Origin: Chitinophagaceae bacterium
GTDB taxonomy: Bacteria > Bacteroidota > Bacteroidia > Chitinophagales > Chitinophagaceae
Direction: 5' to 3'
Assembly: GCA_023957125.1 (NCBI GenBank)
Contig: JAMLHL010000029.1
Span: 1 to 44,724 of the forward strand
DNA: 44,724 bases
This document shows, in pieces, positions 1 to 9,429 of this stretch. The notes beneath the pieces are model-generated. The model ran no database searches, had not been told where the DNA came from, and worked only from the letters and a program-made list of their open reading frames with translations. The stretch's first letter is position 1. Every line of letters begins with the position of its first letter. Both the position numbers and the translations under genes were made by a program.

Positions 1-46
1 TAACTAAAACAATCAAACATGAACAGTCACTAAAAAACTTACTGTA

Positions 47-102
47 GCGCCAATAAAAAACCGGAGGTGGTTCGAAGCACTTCCGGCATCGCCAAACGGC
101 GC
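47..102. other. Nested inverted repeats upstream of susC1
   Basis: An inner hairpin pairs CCGGAGGTG (61-69) with CACTTCCGG (78-86). An outer pair GCGCC (47-51) and GGCGC (98-102) can enclose it. On the + strand the inner stem is followed by no T run, so it is a poor terminator for an upstream + gene. It could be a leader structure of the susC1 mRNA or the end of a gene outside the window. I see no TAnnTTTG element in bases 1-164. Function is unknown. Confidence 0.35.
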
Positions 103-164
103 ATTTAGTTGGTCTAAAAACCGTAGTTCAAACGAATTCTTTCACAACTAAACAAGTGCAATTT

Positions 165-3100
165 ATGCAAAAATTTGTTTATGGTTGCTATATTCCGTGG
201 TGGGGTAATAGTAATCTTACCAAAATCCTGTTAGTGATGAAACTAACGATTCTCTTATTAACTGCTGCTTTTCTAAATGTTTATGCCAGCGGTGTCTCTC
301 AAACCGTTACCCTGTCGGGCAAAAATGTGGAACTAAAGAAGGTTTTCACCGCCATCAAAAAACAAACAGGGTATGTTGTTTTTTACAACCGCTCCGACCT
401 CAACGGGACGACACCCGTTACCCTTTCTGCACATGATATGCCCCTCCGGGATTTTTTGGATGTAATGCTGAAAAACCAACCGCTGGATTACAAGATTGAG
501 GATAAAACGATTATGTTGTACAGGAAAAGAATGTTCCGGGAAGTACCCCCAAAAGAACCTGCTGAGGAGGCGGTGGACCGGATTGTTAAAGGGAAAGTTA
601 CCAATGCTAAGGGAGAGCCTTTGCCTAATGTATCTGTTTTGGTATCCGGTACTAAGATAGGTACCACCACAAATAATGAGGGACAATTTACATTGACCGC
701 ACCTGATGATAATAATATTGTGCTGGAGATTTCAAGTGTAGGTTATATAACCCAACGAGTGAAGGTTGGCAGCCAAACAGATGTAAATGTGGTGTTGGAG
801 TTGGATATATCCGGGTTGAGCGATGTGGTGGTGGTTGGGTATGGGATGCAAAAGAGAAGTAATTTGACGGGATCAGTATCCGAAATCAGGTCTAAAGATA
901 TTGAATTTCGTGCTACAAATAATACAACCCAGGCCTTGCAGGGATTAGCACCTAATCTTAACATTGCTCCCAGCTATGGAGGAGGTGCGTCAGATGCATT
1001 GATGAGTGTGAATATAAGAGGTGTTGGTTCACTCACTTCATCAGCCCCTTTTATTGTTATTGATGGTGTGAGGTCTTCTGAATCTGAGCTTGCCGCGCTA
1101 AACCCTAACAATATACAAAGAATATCGGTGTTGAAGGATGCCGCATCAGCTGCTATTTATGGTTCTCAAGGAGCCTTTGGTGTAATCCTGATTGAAACAA
1201 AGAAAGGAAGCTACAACAAAGACCTTAAATTAACTTATTCAAATGATTTTAGATTAAAGCAAAAGCTATATGTTGCTAAGTCAACCAGTTCAGAGGTATA
1301 TGCAGATTATTTTAATGTTGCAACATATAATTACAACGGACAAACTGCTATTGGGGAGGAACAGATGGCTAAGATTCGTGCTTTCGAAAAAGGAGAAATT
1401 AAAGATCAGACTGCACCAGATCCCAATAATCCAAATTATTGGATAGGGATTGGAGCAGGTGGTGCAGAGGCCTGGGATGAAGGATACGCAAATACGGATT
1501 GGATGGATGTTATATTTAAGAAAAGAGAATTTTCACAGAAACATAATCTAAGTTTAAGTGGCGGTAGTAATAAGATATTTTACAATATATCAGGAAGTTA
1601 TTTTAATGATGATGGGGCTCTTAAGTATGGCAACAAAAATGAATTTTTCAAGCGATATACATTTGAGAGTAATGTGACCGGGAAGGTTTCTAACTGGTTA
1701 AGTGTATCCAATAATACAAGATTTTTTCAAGAGAATAATCGTTTTCCATTTTTTTTAACTGGGAATGCCAGGTCAAGAATATTTCATGATGCTTTACGAT
1801 TTCCTCCTTTTATGCCATATAAAACTCCTGCAGTATATGATAATGATGGTAATATGGTTGTTCCCGAACAATTATACAATATTCCTGGCTGGTTAGAGAA
1901 TAACGGTTTTACGGAGTACAATAAACTTAATTTGCTTTCTACCTTTAAAACCGAAGCGCAAATATTTAAAGGTTTGAAGTTGATTGGTGATTTTTCCTTC
2001 AAGAAATATTTTTATGACGAAACTAACAATTTTAAAAAGTGGACGTTCTATGGACCCGATGGGAAGCCTAATGTTATCAACCAACAGAATGATAATTTTA
2101 TTTCAAAGCAAATGTCCAAATCAGATTATATCTCTACTAATATTTATGCTAATTATGTACAGTCGTTTGGAGAACACTATATTGATTTGGTTGCGGGGTA
2201 CCAACAGGAAGAAGAAAATGGTACCGGATTGTATGCTTCTAAGGGTGATGTTCTCTCGGGTGATTTTAATACATTAGATTTAGCTCTTAGTCAGGTCAGA
2301 GCTTTATATAATCCAATTTCTACATGGGGAACCCGGGGCATTTTTGGAAGGTTGAGTTATAATTATAAAGAAAAATATCTGATTGAGTTTAACGGTAGGT
2401 ATGATGGTTCTTCTAAATTTGAAGAAGGGAAAAGATATGGTTTTTTCCCTTCTGTTGCAGCCGGTTATAATATACATAAAGAAAGATTTTGGACATCTTT
2501 TGGTTTAAGTGAAATAATTAATTCATTTAAAATAAGAGCTTCGATTGGCCAGCTTGGAAATCAAAATGTACAGGGGTATTTATACCTGCCTAATTTGCCG
2601 GTTTTATCCCGGGTGGGATGGATTATAAACGGAGAAAGACCGAATTATTCCCTTATGCCTGCAATTGTAAGTTCTGGCATATCTTGGGAGACCGCACTTA
2701 CAAAGAATATTGGGGTGGATTTTACTTTTTTGAATAACCGACTTTCTGCAATATTTGATATTTATTCGAGATCTGTTGATAATATGTTTGGGCCAGCTGC
2801 TGCATTACCCGAAGTGCTTGGATCAGCGGCTCCAATAGCAAATAGTGCTTCGCTCAGCACAAAAGGCTGGGAGCTAACATTGGGCTGGAAGGATAGGGTT
2901 AGCAATTTAAGATATGGAGTTAATTTTATGATTTCGGATAATAAATCCATAATTACAAAATATAATAATCCTGACAAGGTGTTGAGTAACTGGTATGAGG
3001 GTCAGGTTATTGGAGAAATATGGGGGTTTGAGGCAGATGAATTATTCCAGACAAAAGAAGAAGTACAGGATTATGTGTCTAAGATTAATCTCAATTATTT

Positions 3101-3758
3101 GGGAACAGGATGGGCCCCTGGTGATGTTAAGTACAAAGATTTGAATGGGGACAACAAAATTGATATTGGCAAAAACACAAAAGATGATCATGGAGACAGG
3201 AAGATTATAGGTAATAGCTCACCACGTTATAGTTATTCGATTCAGGGGAATGCTTCCTGGAAGAATTTTGATTTCCAGATATTCTTTCAGGGTATTGGTA
3301 AACGTGACTATTTTCCATCCGGTTCCTCTACTCTATTCTGGGGATGGAGCAGATCGGCAAAAACACGAATTACAGATGCCGTACTTAATTACTGGAGCGA
3401 GGATAACCCAGAAGGTTATCTTCCCAGACCACTTGGGCCGTCGGGCGGATCTGGATATGGCAAGAATCGCCAAACTTCGACCCGATATTTACAGCATACT
3501 ACATATTTCCGACTAAAAAGCGTGTACCTGGGGTATACCCTTCCATCAAGCATCACTAAGGGTATTAAGTTTGTAGATAAGATACAGTTTTATTTCAACG
3601 GAGAAAACTTGCTCACATTTACTAAACTCTGGAAGAATTTTGATCCTGAACTGATTCAGCTAAAACTTGGAGATGAGGATTATGATCCATATGTGGAATA
3701 CCAAAAAGTTTATCCTCTATCGAGAACTCTGGCATTAGGATTAAGTATTACGTTTTAA
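165..3758 (+). CDS. SusC/RagA TonB-linked outer-membrane receptor with STN domain (PUL 1)
   Basis: Outer-membrane TonB-dependent transporter that takes up glycan fragments with its SusD partner. The N-terminus has a hydrophobic signal (LTILLLTAAFLNVYASG), then a secretin/TonB short N-terminal (STN) domain at about residues 50-115, a carboxypeptidase-regulatory-like domain at about 140-215 (VKGKVTNAKGEPLPNVSVLV), a TonB-box-like stretch (SDVVVVGYG), the plug and a long beta-barrel ending in SLSITF with terminal phenylalanine. At nearly 1200 residues it is a normal long SusC. GTG at 156, ATG at 165 and ATG at 237 are all possible starts; 165 is chosen as the first ATG, and 237 would still keep the signal peptide. 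The STN domain usually signals control by an ECF sigma/anti-sigma pair, which would lie left of the window. susD follows after 18 bp. Confidence 0.95.
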   Translation: MQKFVYGCYIPWWGNSNLTKILLVMKLTILLLTAAFLNVYASGVSQTVTLSGKNVELKKVFTAIKKQTGYVVFYNRSDLNGTTPVTLSAHDMPLRDFLDVMLKNQPLDYKIEDKTIMLYRKRMFREVPPKEPAEEAVDRIVKGKVTNAKGEPLPNVSVLVSGTKIGTTTNNEGQFTLTAPDDNNIVLEISSVGYITQRVKVGSQTDVNVVLELDISGLSDVVVVGYGMQKRSNLTGSVSEIRSKDIEFRATNNTTQALQGLAPNLNIAPSYGGGASDALMSVNIRGVGSLTSSAPFIVIDGVRSSESELAALNPNNIQRISVLKDAASAAIYGSQGAFGVILIETKKGSYNKDLKLTYSNDFRLKQKLYVAKSTSSEVYADYFNVATYNYNGQTAIGEEQMAKIRAFEKGEIKDQTAPDPNNPNYWIGIGAGGAEAWDEGYANTDWMDVIFKKREFSQKHNLSLSGGSNKIFYNISGSYFNDDGALKYGNKNEFFKRYTFESNVTGKVSNWLSVSNNTRFFQENNRFPFFLTGNARSRIFHDALRFPPFMPYKTPAVYDNDGNMVVPEQLYNIPGWLENNGFTEYNKLNLLSTFKTEAQIFKGLKLIGDFSFKKYFYDETNNFKKWTFYGPDGKPNVINQQNDNFISKQMSKSDYISTNIYANYVQSFGEHYIDLVAGYQQEEENGTGLYASKGDVLSGDFNTLDLALSQVRALYNPISTWGTRGIFGRLSYNYKEKYLIEFNGRYDGSSKFEEGKRYGFFPSVAAGYNIHKERFWTSFGLSEIINSFKIRASIGQLGNQNVQGYLYLPNLPVLSRVGWIINGERPNYSLMPAIVSSGISWETALTKNIGVDFTFLNNRLSAIFDIYSRSVDNMFGPAAALPEVLGSAAPIANSASLSTKGWELTLGWKDRVSNLRYGVNFMISDNKSIITKYNNPDKVLSNWYEGQVIGEIWGFEADELFQTKEEVQDYVSKINLNYLGTGWAPGDVKYKDLNGDNKIDIGKNTKDDHGDRKIIGNSSPRYSYSIQGNASWKNFDFQIFFQGIGKRDYFPSGSSTLFWGWSRSAKTRITDAVLNYWSEDNPEGYLPRPLGPSGGSGYGKNRQTSTRYLQHTTYFRLKSVYLGYTLPSSITKGIKFVDKIQFYFNGENLLTFTKLWKNFDPELIQLKLGDEDYDPYVEYQKVYPLSRTLALGLSITF

Positions 3759-3776
3759 AAAATTAAAAAAATAGTC

Positions 3777-5501
3777 ATGAAACGAATATCTATAATAATC
3801 ATTTTTATCAGTATAGTATTAGGTTGTCGTGATGTTCTTGATAAAGTTCCTTTGGATACGATAACGGAAAAGACATATTGGACCTCATCAGATGATATCA
3901 AACTCTTTATCAATGGATTTTATCCTGCATTTATTGGAGATCTGATTGATCATGAAAGATATGAACAGGAATATAGCAGCGATAATATGCTAACTGAAAC
4001 ACCAGACCTATTACTGAATGGAACACGTATTGTGCCTGCAACAGGAGGTGGTTGGGACTGGAAAAATATAAGATCAATTAATTATTTTCTTGGTAACGTA
4101 GATAAAGCTACGCAAGGATCAAAATTAGAAATAAGCCAGTTTAAGGGAGAAGGGTTCTTTTTTAGAGCTTATTTTTATTTTACTCTGGTACAGAATTTTG
4201 GAGATATACCTTGGTATGATGAGGTTTTAACTACTACATCGGAGGGGCTTTATAATGCAAGGGAGCCAAGGAGTGTTATTGTGGATCATATTATTGCAGA
4301 TTTGGATATTGCAATTTCTTTGTTAAATAAAAGAAACGAGGTTGGGCCTAATAGGATTAATTGGGAAACAGCCCTGTTATTTAAGTCAAGGGTATGTTTA
4401 TATGAGGGTACATGGGAAAAGTATCATGCCGGAACAGTTTTTGGAGTACAGGGTTCTAATGGACAGAAGTACTTGCAGCTTGCTGCTGAATCTGCCGGAA
4501 CCCTCATTAACTCCGGAAATATATCCCTATATTCTACCAATCATCCTGAAAAGGACTACTTCACTCTTTTCGGGTTGGATGATTTGGCTGCAGCAGGAGG
4601 TACGGAAGCATTGCTTATTGATACAAGGGATCCTGGATTGCAGATGGGACGGTATACTGCCTACAATTCCGGAATGTTTGGAAATGCAAGTGGCATTACT
4701 AAATCTATGGTTGATTCATACTTGTCTATTGATGGTTTGCCAATCAGCCTAAGCAGTCTTTACCAGGGTGATAGCTCCTTGATTCAGGTTTCTCAAAACA
4801 GAGATCCCAGAATGTATCAGAGTATATGGATTCGTGGTCAGGTAAGGGCAGCACAAGATCCCCCAATTCTTTTTATGAATCCGCCTTTAAATAGTGCTGG
4901 AAAAAATGGGGCGACAACTGGTTATATGGTTCGGAAAGGGTCAACTCCCGATCCTGTGCAGAACATAATAGGAAGCACCAATGGCAAGGTAGATGGAATC
5001 GTGTTTCGTTATGCAGAGGCTCTGTTAAATTATGCAGAGGCGAAAGCCGAACTTAATACTGTTACACAAGAAGATTTGGATAAATCAATCAATTTGGTTA
5101 AAAGACGAGTTGGAATGCCTGATTTGACGCTTAGTGTTGGATTTGTTGATCCTAATTGGCAATTTCCCGGGCTGAGTCCGTTAATAAACGAAATAAGAAG
5201 GGAGAGAAGAGTTGAACTTGCTTTTGAAGGATTTAGAACTGCTGATTTGATGCGTTGGGCTGCAGGCGATTTAATTGAAGGTAAGAGATGGCTGGGAGCC
5301 CGATTCATTTTGGGTAAGTCATTTCCTGAAATAGAAGATATGATCCAAAATATACCGGTTGATGCAAATCGTTATATAGACCCTTATCAAAAATTGCTAC
5401 CCAATGGTTATGGGTTTAAAAAGAATAGAGATTACCTATTCCCAATTCCTTCTAATGAATTAGTGTTGAATAAAAATTTGACACAAAACCCCGGATGGTA
5501 A
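3777..5501 (+). CDS. SusD/RagB-family glycan-binding lipoprotein (PUL 1)
   Basis: Surface lipoprotein that caps the SusC channel and binds the glycan. Residues 1-17 form a lipoprotein signal ending in a lipobox (SIVLGC). The start of the mature protein (RDVLDKVPLDTITEKTYWTSSDD) is the typical SusD N-terminus, the middle carries TPR-like helices (FFRAYFYFTLVQNFGDIPWYDE), and the C-terminal SusD region has IRRERRVELAFEGFRTADLMRW and ends FPIPSNELVLNKNLTQNPGW. The length of 574 residues is typical. It follows susC1 by 18 bp and surely forms one transcript with it. The cognate ligand cannot be read from the sequence; the neighbouring enzymes suggest a HexNAc-containing glycan. Confidence 0.95.
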   Translation: MKRISIIIIFISIVLGCRDVLDKVPLDTITEKTYWTSSDDIKLFINGFYPAFIGDLIDHERYEQEYSSDNMLTETPDLLLNGTRIVPATGGGWDWKNIRSINYFLGNVDKATQGSKLEISQFKGEGFFFRAYFYFTLVQNFGDIPWYDEVLTTTSEGLYNAREPRSVIVDHIIADLDIAISLLNKRNEVGPNRINWETALLFKSRVCLYEGTWEKYHAGTVFGVQGSNGQKYLQLAAESAGTLINSGNISLYSTNHPEKDYFTLFGLDDLAAAGGTEALLIDTRDPGLQMGRYTAYNSGMFGNASGITKSMVDSYLSIDGLPISLSSLYQGDSSLIQVSQNRDPRMYQSIWIRGQVRAAQDPPILFMNPPLNSAGKNGATTGYMVRKGSTPDPVQNIIGSTNGKVDGIVFRYAEALLNYAEAKAELNTVTQEDLDKSINLVKRRVGMPDLTLSVGFVDPNWQFPGLSPLINEIRRERRVELAFEGFRTADLMRWAAGDLIEGKRWLGARFILGKSFPEIEDMIQNIPVDANRYIDPYQKLLPNGYGFKKNRDYLFPIPSNELVLNKNLTQNPGW

Positions 5502-5602
5502 GGGAATGAATCAGATGATAAGGAAAGGCGTTCAGTATGGACTTCTTTCCTGATTTCATAAAATGGTTAGAGATTGAATCCTTCAAAATAATTTTATGTT
5601 GA

Positions 5603-7486
5603 ATGAATAAACTATTGATGAATAAGTTGACCTCGTTTTTTATTTTTATTTTTTTTATTTCATGTGTAGTAGTTAATGCAGCCGATCTGAAGGACTATTT
5701 TGTTCCGATGCCCAGGCAGGTGGAACAGCTTTCGGGTACTTTTGATCGTAAAGAAGGCAGGATTATAATCCCGGAAGGTAGTCGGTCACTTTTTGAGATG
5801 GCACGCTCCGTCAAGTCTTTGCTGTCTCAGATTAAAATGGAGGCTACAATTGCTGCAAAGGCTGCCCGGGGTGAGAATCCTTTGGTTTGGATATATCTAA
5901 ACCCTTCGCTTTCGTCCCAGGCCTATAAAATTACTATTCAACCTAATCAGATATTACTGGAAGGCGGAGATGAAGCCGGCTTGTTTTATGCAGTGCAAAC
6001 ATTTAAGCAAATTATTCAATATGCACAAGACAGGGGTACTCTTCCATTGGTTTCCATTGAGGATGCTCCGGACTTCAAACGAAGAGGAGTTTCCATTGAT
6101 ATAAGTAGAAACAAAGTGCCTGCCATAAAGACTCTGAAAAATCTGGTAGACCTTTTGTCTAGTTGGAAGATTAACGAGTTTCAGTTATATACAGAAAATA
6201 CTTTTGCTTATCAAAATCACCGGGAGGTGTGGGAAGGCTTTAGTCCTTTGACAGCAGAAGAAATACTTGATTTGGATCAGTACTGCCGTGAACGATATAT
6301 AGACCTGATACCCAATCAGGCTTCCTTTGCTCATATGAATCAGTGGTTTGAGCATGACCGTTACAAGAGGCTGGCAGAAGTACCGGGTCCAAGCTCTCAT
6401 ATTAACCTGAGTCCGGCAGTACCAGGAACGATGGAATTGTTGAGTGAATTATATACAGAATTGCTGCCCAACTTCAGCAGCAGGTATTTTAATATCAACT
6501 GTGATGAAACGGATTATTTGGGAAAAGGCAGGACAAAGGAATGGGTTGAAAAGAAAGGTAAAGGAGAGGTTTATTATGATTTTATTCTTCAACTTAAGAA
6601 CGAAGTGGAAAAGCAGGGTCGTACGGTTCGTTTTTGGGCGGACGTTATTTCCCAGCATCCCGAACTGATTTCAAAACTCCCCAAAAATATGATTGCATTA
6701 GTATGGAGCGATTATAATGCCTGTAAGACATTCCAGGAGGCGGGCGTTCCTTTTTTTATTTGTCCTATGATTGCTTCTGTTCTTTCCGTAGTTGGGCATG
6801 GTGATGTTTCTTTGGGTCAAATGAGGGGTGGAGCTGAATATGGGAAAAAATATGGCGCTATGGGATTTCAAATGAATGACTGGGGTAATGATGGACATTG
6901 GCAACCGTTATCTGTTTCTTACCCGGCTTATTTATACGGTGCTGCGGTCAGTTGGGGATATGCCAATAATCAGCAAATTGATGTTGGCAGCCTTTTGTCG
7001 CGGTATATATTTATAGATTCTACCGGAAAAACAGGCCAAGCGCTTAATGATATTGGAAACGCTTTTACCAAAACCGGGATAAATATTGATGCGTTTTTTT
7101 TTGATAAATTATTGAAAAGGCCCAATATGGATATGCCAAAGGGGGCATCTAAAGAGGGTTTTTTAGCAGGTATAGAACATCTTGATAATAACCTTAAAAT
7201 TCTGGTAAATACGCCCACATCCGGTGATGAAGCTAACCTCATTAAGACCGAAATGACGCTGGCAGTACGCATGGCAAGACTCAGTTGTGAGATAGGACTC
7301 GACAGATTAAATACTCCCACACAGAAACTGGAAGATATTTCGTCCGCAAAAAAAAACGAGTTAATAAAAAAATATCAGCGTTTGACGGAAGACTTTAAAA
7401 ATATATGGTTATTGCGGAACAGACCGGGTGGTTTGCATAAATCCGCTGGGTATCTTGAAAAGGCTATAACAATACTTAAAAATTAA
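5603..7486 (+). CDS. GH20-like beta-N-acetylhexosaminidase, copy A (intact but divergent)
   Basis: Predicted exported exo-beta-hexosaminidase removing terminal beta-linked GlcNAc or GalNAc. ATG at 5603 or 5618 both precede a signal peptide (SFFIFIFFISCVVVNA). Residues ~28-155 form the GH20 N-terminal alpha/beta domain (LLEGGDEAGLFYAVQTFKQI), followed by the barrel starting at DFKRRGVSIDISRNKVP. The catalytic Asp-Glu pair is D301-E302 in NINCDETDYLGKG, which resembles the hexosaminidase-D type motif rather than the classical GGDE form. After the barrel there is a helical C-terminal region of about 140 residues. Compared with copy B, it is altered around residues 370-425: it has VPFFICPMIASVLSVVGHGD where B has a PFYVCPGTSS loop, and a shortened stretch after ALVW. 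Substrate range may therefore differ. It sits 101 bp after susD1 and 5 bp before copy B. Confidence 0.85.
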   Translation: MNKLLMNKLTSFFIFIFFISCVVVNAADLKDYFVPMPRQVEQLSGTFDRKEGRIIIPEGSRSLFEMARSVKSLLSQIKMEATIAAKAARGENPLVWIYLNPSLSSQAYKITIQPNQILLEGGDEAGLFYAVQTFKQIIQYAQDRGTLPLVSIEDAPDFKRRGVSIDISRNKVPAIKTLKNLVDLLSSWKINEFQLYTENTFAYQNHREVWEGFSPLTAEEILDLDQYCRERYIDLIPNQASFAHMNQWFEHDRYKRLAEVPGPSSHINLSPAVPGTMELLSELYTELLPNFSSRYFNINCDETDYLGKGRTKEWVEKKGKGEVYYDFILQLKNEVEKQGRTVRFWADVISQHPELISKLPKNMIALVWSDYNACKTFQEAGVPFFICPMIASVLSVVGHGDVSLGQMRGGAEYGKKYGAMGFQMNDWGNDGHWQPLSVSYPAYLYGAAVSWGYANNQQIDVGSLLSRYIFIDSTGKTGQALNDIGNAFTKTGINIDAFFFDKLLKRPNMDMPKGASKEGFLAGIEHLDNNLKILVNTPTSGDEANLIKTEMTLAVRMARLSCEIGLDRLNTPTQKLEDISSAKKNELIKKYQRLTEDFKNIWLLRNRPGGLHKSAGYLEKAITILKN

Positions 7487-7491
7487 AAGCA

Positions 7492-8979
7492 GTGAGAAAG
7501 CATTATTTTATTGTCTTCTTTCTTACAATTTCATGGGTTATGCTTCAGGCAGCCGATCTGAAAGATTATCTTATACCGGTGCCTAAGCAGGTGGAACAAT
7601 CCTCTGGTACTTTTAATCGTAAGGAAGGCCGAATTGTAATCCCTGAAAACAGTCCTTTGCTTATTGAGATAGCAGCTGTAATAAAATCTTGTTTAGCTGA
7701 ACTAGAGATTGTGACTGCTTTTGCAGCAAAAACAGCTATAGGTGAGGATCCCCTGGTATGGGTTTATTTAAACCCCGGACTCTCTTCCCAGGAATATAAA
7801 GTTGCTGTTCAATCCAACCGGATTTTGCTTGAAGGTGGAGATGAGGCCGGTCTGTTCTATGCTCTACAAACATTTAAGCAAATCGTCCGGTATGCCAAAG
7901 ACCGGGGAGGGCTTCCGCTGATTTCCATTAAAGATTCACCCGACTTTAAACGCAGAGGGATATTGCTTGATGTAAGTAGAAATAAGGTACCTACTATGAG
8001 TACGCTTAAAAATTTAATAGATTATTTTGCCAGCTGGAAAATCAATGAGGTTCAGCTATATACCGAAAATACTTTTGCCTATCAGAACCATAGGGAGGTA
8101 TGGGAGGGTTTTAGTCCTATGACTGCGGAAGAAATACTTGAACTGGATCTGTATTGCCGGGAACGATTTATAGACCTGGTACCCAACCAGGCATCTTTTG
8201 CTCATATGAACCAATGGTTTGAACATGACCGTTACAAAGGTCTGGCTGAGGTTTCGGGGCCTAGTTCTCATATTAACCTGAGCCCGGCGGTACCTGAAAC
8301 GATGGAATTGATGAGTGAATTATATGCAGAGTTGCTGCCCAACTTTAGCAGTAGGTATTTTAATATTAACTGTGATGAAACGGATTATTTGGGAAAAGGA
8401 CAGACAAAAGAATGGGTTGAAAAAAAAGGCAAAGGCCGGGTTTATTTTGACTTTCTTATGCAACTTAAAAATGAAGTGGAAAAACATAGCAGAAAGGTAT
8501 TATTCTGGGGTGACATTATATTGCAAAATCCCGAGTTGATCCCTGAACTTCCGAAAGATATGATCGCTCTTGTGTGGGGCTATCTGGCAGATTTTCCATT
8601 TGATGAATATGGTAAGAAGTTTCGGGAAGCCGGAATTCCTTTTTATGTATGTCCGGGTACGAGTTCTGTGTTGAGTTTTGTAGGGCGTAATCAAAATGCA
8701 TTTGAAAACCTGAGAAATGCGGCCATGAATGGTATAGAACATGGTGCAATGGGTATCTTAAATACGGATTGGGGTAATAACGGACATTGGCAGCCCATAT
8801 CGGTTTCATATCCTGCTTTTCTATATGGAGCTGCTGTCAGCTGGGGGTTCAAAAACAACGAAAATATGAATATCGGTAAAATGATATCCCGATATATATT
8901 CAATGATCCAACTGAAAAATCAGGAGATGCTTTAATTAATATAGGCAATGCCTACACGCTACCTTTGATGACTTTATAA
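7492..8979 (+). CDS. GH20-like beta-N-acetylhexosaminidase, copy B (reading frame broken near C-terminus)
   Basis: Tandem paralogue of the preceding gene, GTG start, with a signal peptide (HYFIVFFLTISWVMLQA). It keeps the GH20 N-terminal domain, the barrel and the catalytic pair D295-E296 (NINCDETDYLGKG). The barrel loops look closer to the usual family pattern than in copy A: ALVWGYLADFPFDEYG, PFYVCPGTSS and TDWGNNGHWQP. The ORF stops after GNAYT with an out-of-frame tail (LPLMTL) about 140 codons short of copy A, because of a frameshift near 8958. The missing part continues in other frames to 9400. The barrel is complete, so a truncated enzyme may still fold; alternatively the gene is decaying. 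A sequencing error would explain one lesion but not the three seen. Confidence 0.8.
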   Translation: MRKHYFIVFFLTISWVMLQAADLKDYLIPVPKQVEQSSGTFNRKEGRIVIPENSPLLIEIAAVIKSCLAELEIVTAFAAKTAIGEDPLVWVYLNPGLSSQEYKVAVQSNRILLEGGDEAGLFYALQTFKQIVRYAKDRGGLPLISIKDSPDFKRRGILLDVSRNKVPTMSTLKNLIDYFASWKINEVQLYTENTFAYQNHREVWEGFSPMTAEEILELDLYCRERFIDLVPNQASFAHMNQWFEHDRYKGLAEVSGPSSHINLSPAVPETMELMSELYAELLPNFSSRYFNINCDETDYLGKGQTKEWVEKKGKGRVYFDFLMQLKNEVEKHSRKVLFWGDIILQNPELIPELPKDMIALVWGYLADFPFDEYGKKFREAGIPFYVCPGTSSVLSFVGRNQNAFENLRNAAMNGIEHGAMGILNTDWGNNGHWQPISVSYPAFLYGAAVSWGFKNNENMNIGKMISRYIFNDPTEKSGDALINIGNAYTLPLMTL

Positions 8980-9400
8980 AAATGTGGATGATGATGATCA
9001 ATTCAACATTTTATACCCTTATAGGATATAGGGGGGTAAATCTATTCCCACACATGTAATTCCCAAAGGATTACAAAATGCCATGGATAATCTAAATAAT
9101 AATTTACATGCTCTCCTAAGGGCTCCTATGGATGCCGGAGAAGAAAAAATCATCAAAGCTGAAATGACTTTGGCTGTGAACTTGGCCAAACTGGCTTGTA
9201 AAATCGGTATTGAGAGATTCAGAACTCCGGGAAGGGAAGTGAGTAAGATTCCCGATATGAGGAGAAAGAAACTGTCGAAAGAATTTGAAGAATTAATTCA
9301 AGAGCACAAAAGAATATGGGTTTTAAGAAATAAACCCGGTGGCTTACACAAATCAGCCGAGGCTATGGAGAAGTCGCGAAAAGCTCTTTTTCTGGATTAA
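8959..9400 (+). pseudogene. Detached C-terminal part of GH20 copy B
   Basis: After copy B breaks, homologous protein sequence can be followed by changing frame: TFDDFIK, then a slip in the A run near 8981 gives NVDDDDQFNILYPYRI, then an in-frame TAG in GGATATAGGGGGG near 9029, then GGKSIPTHVIPKGLQNAMDN, which runs open to 9400. The last part matches the C-terminus of copy A residue by residue (for example EMTLAVNLAKLACKIGIERF against EMTLAVRMARLSCEIGLDRL, and LRNKPGGLHKSAE against LRNRPGGLHKSAG). The ORF 9083-9400 starting MDNLNNNLHALL is therefore a fragment, not an independent gene. Confidence 0.8.
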
Positions 9401-9429
9401 AATCAGATTTGATAATTTCTATTCCTAAA

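Noticed and set aside
47..102. Terminator upstream of susC1
   Set aside because: The + strand hairpin has no following T run; a - strand terminator would need a - gene inside susC1, and none exists.
9083..9400. Independent 105-residue gene starting MDNLNNNLHALL
   Set aside because: It aligns with the C-terminus of GH20 copy A and is the detached end of copy B.
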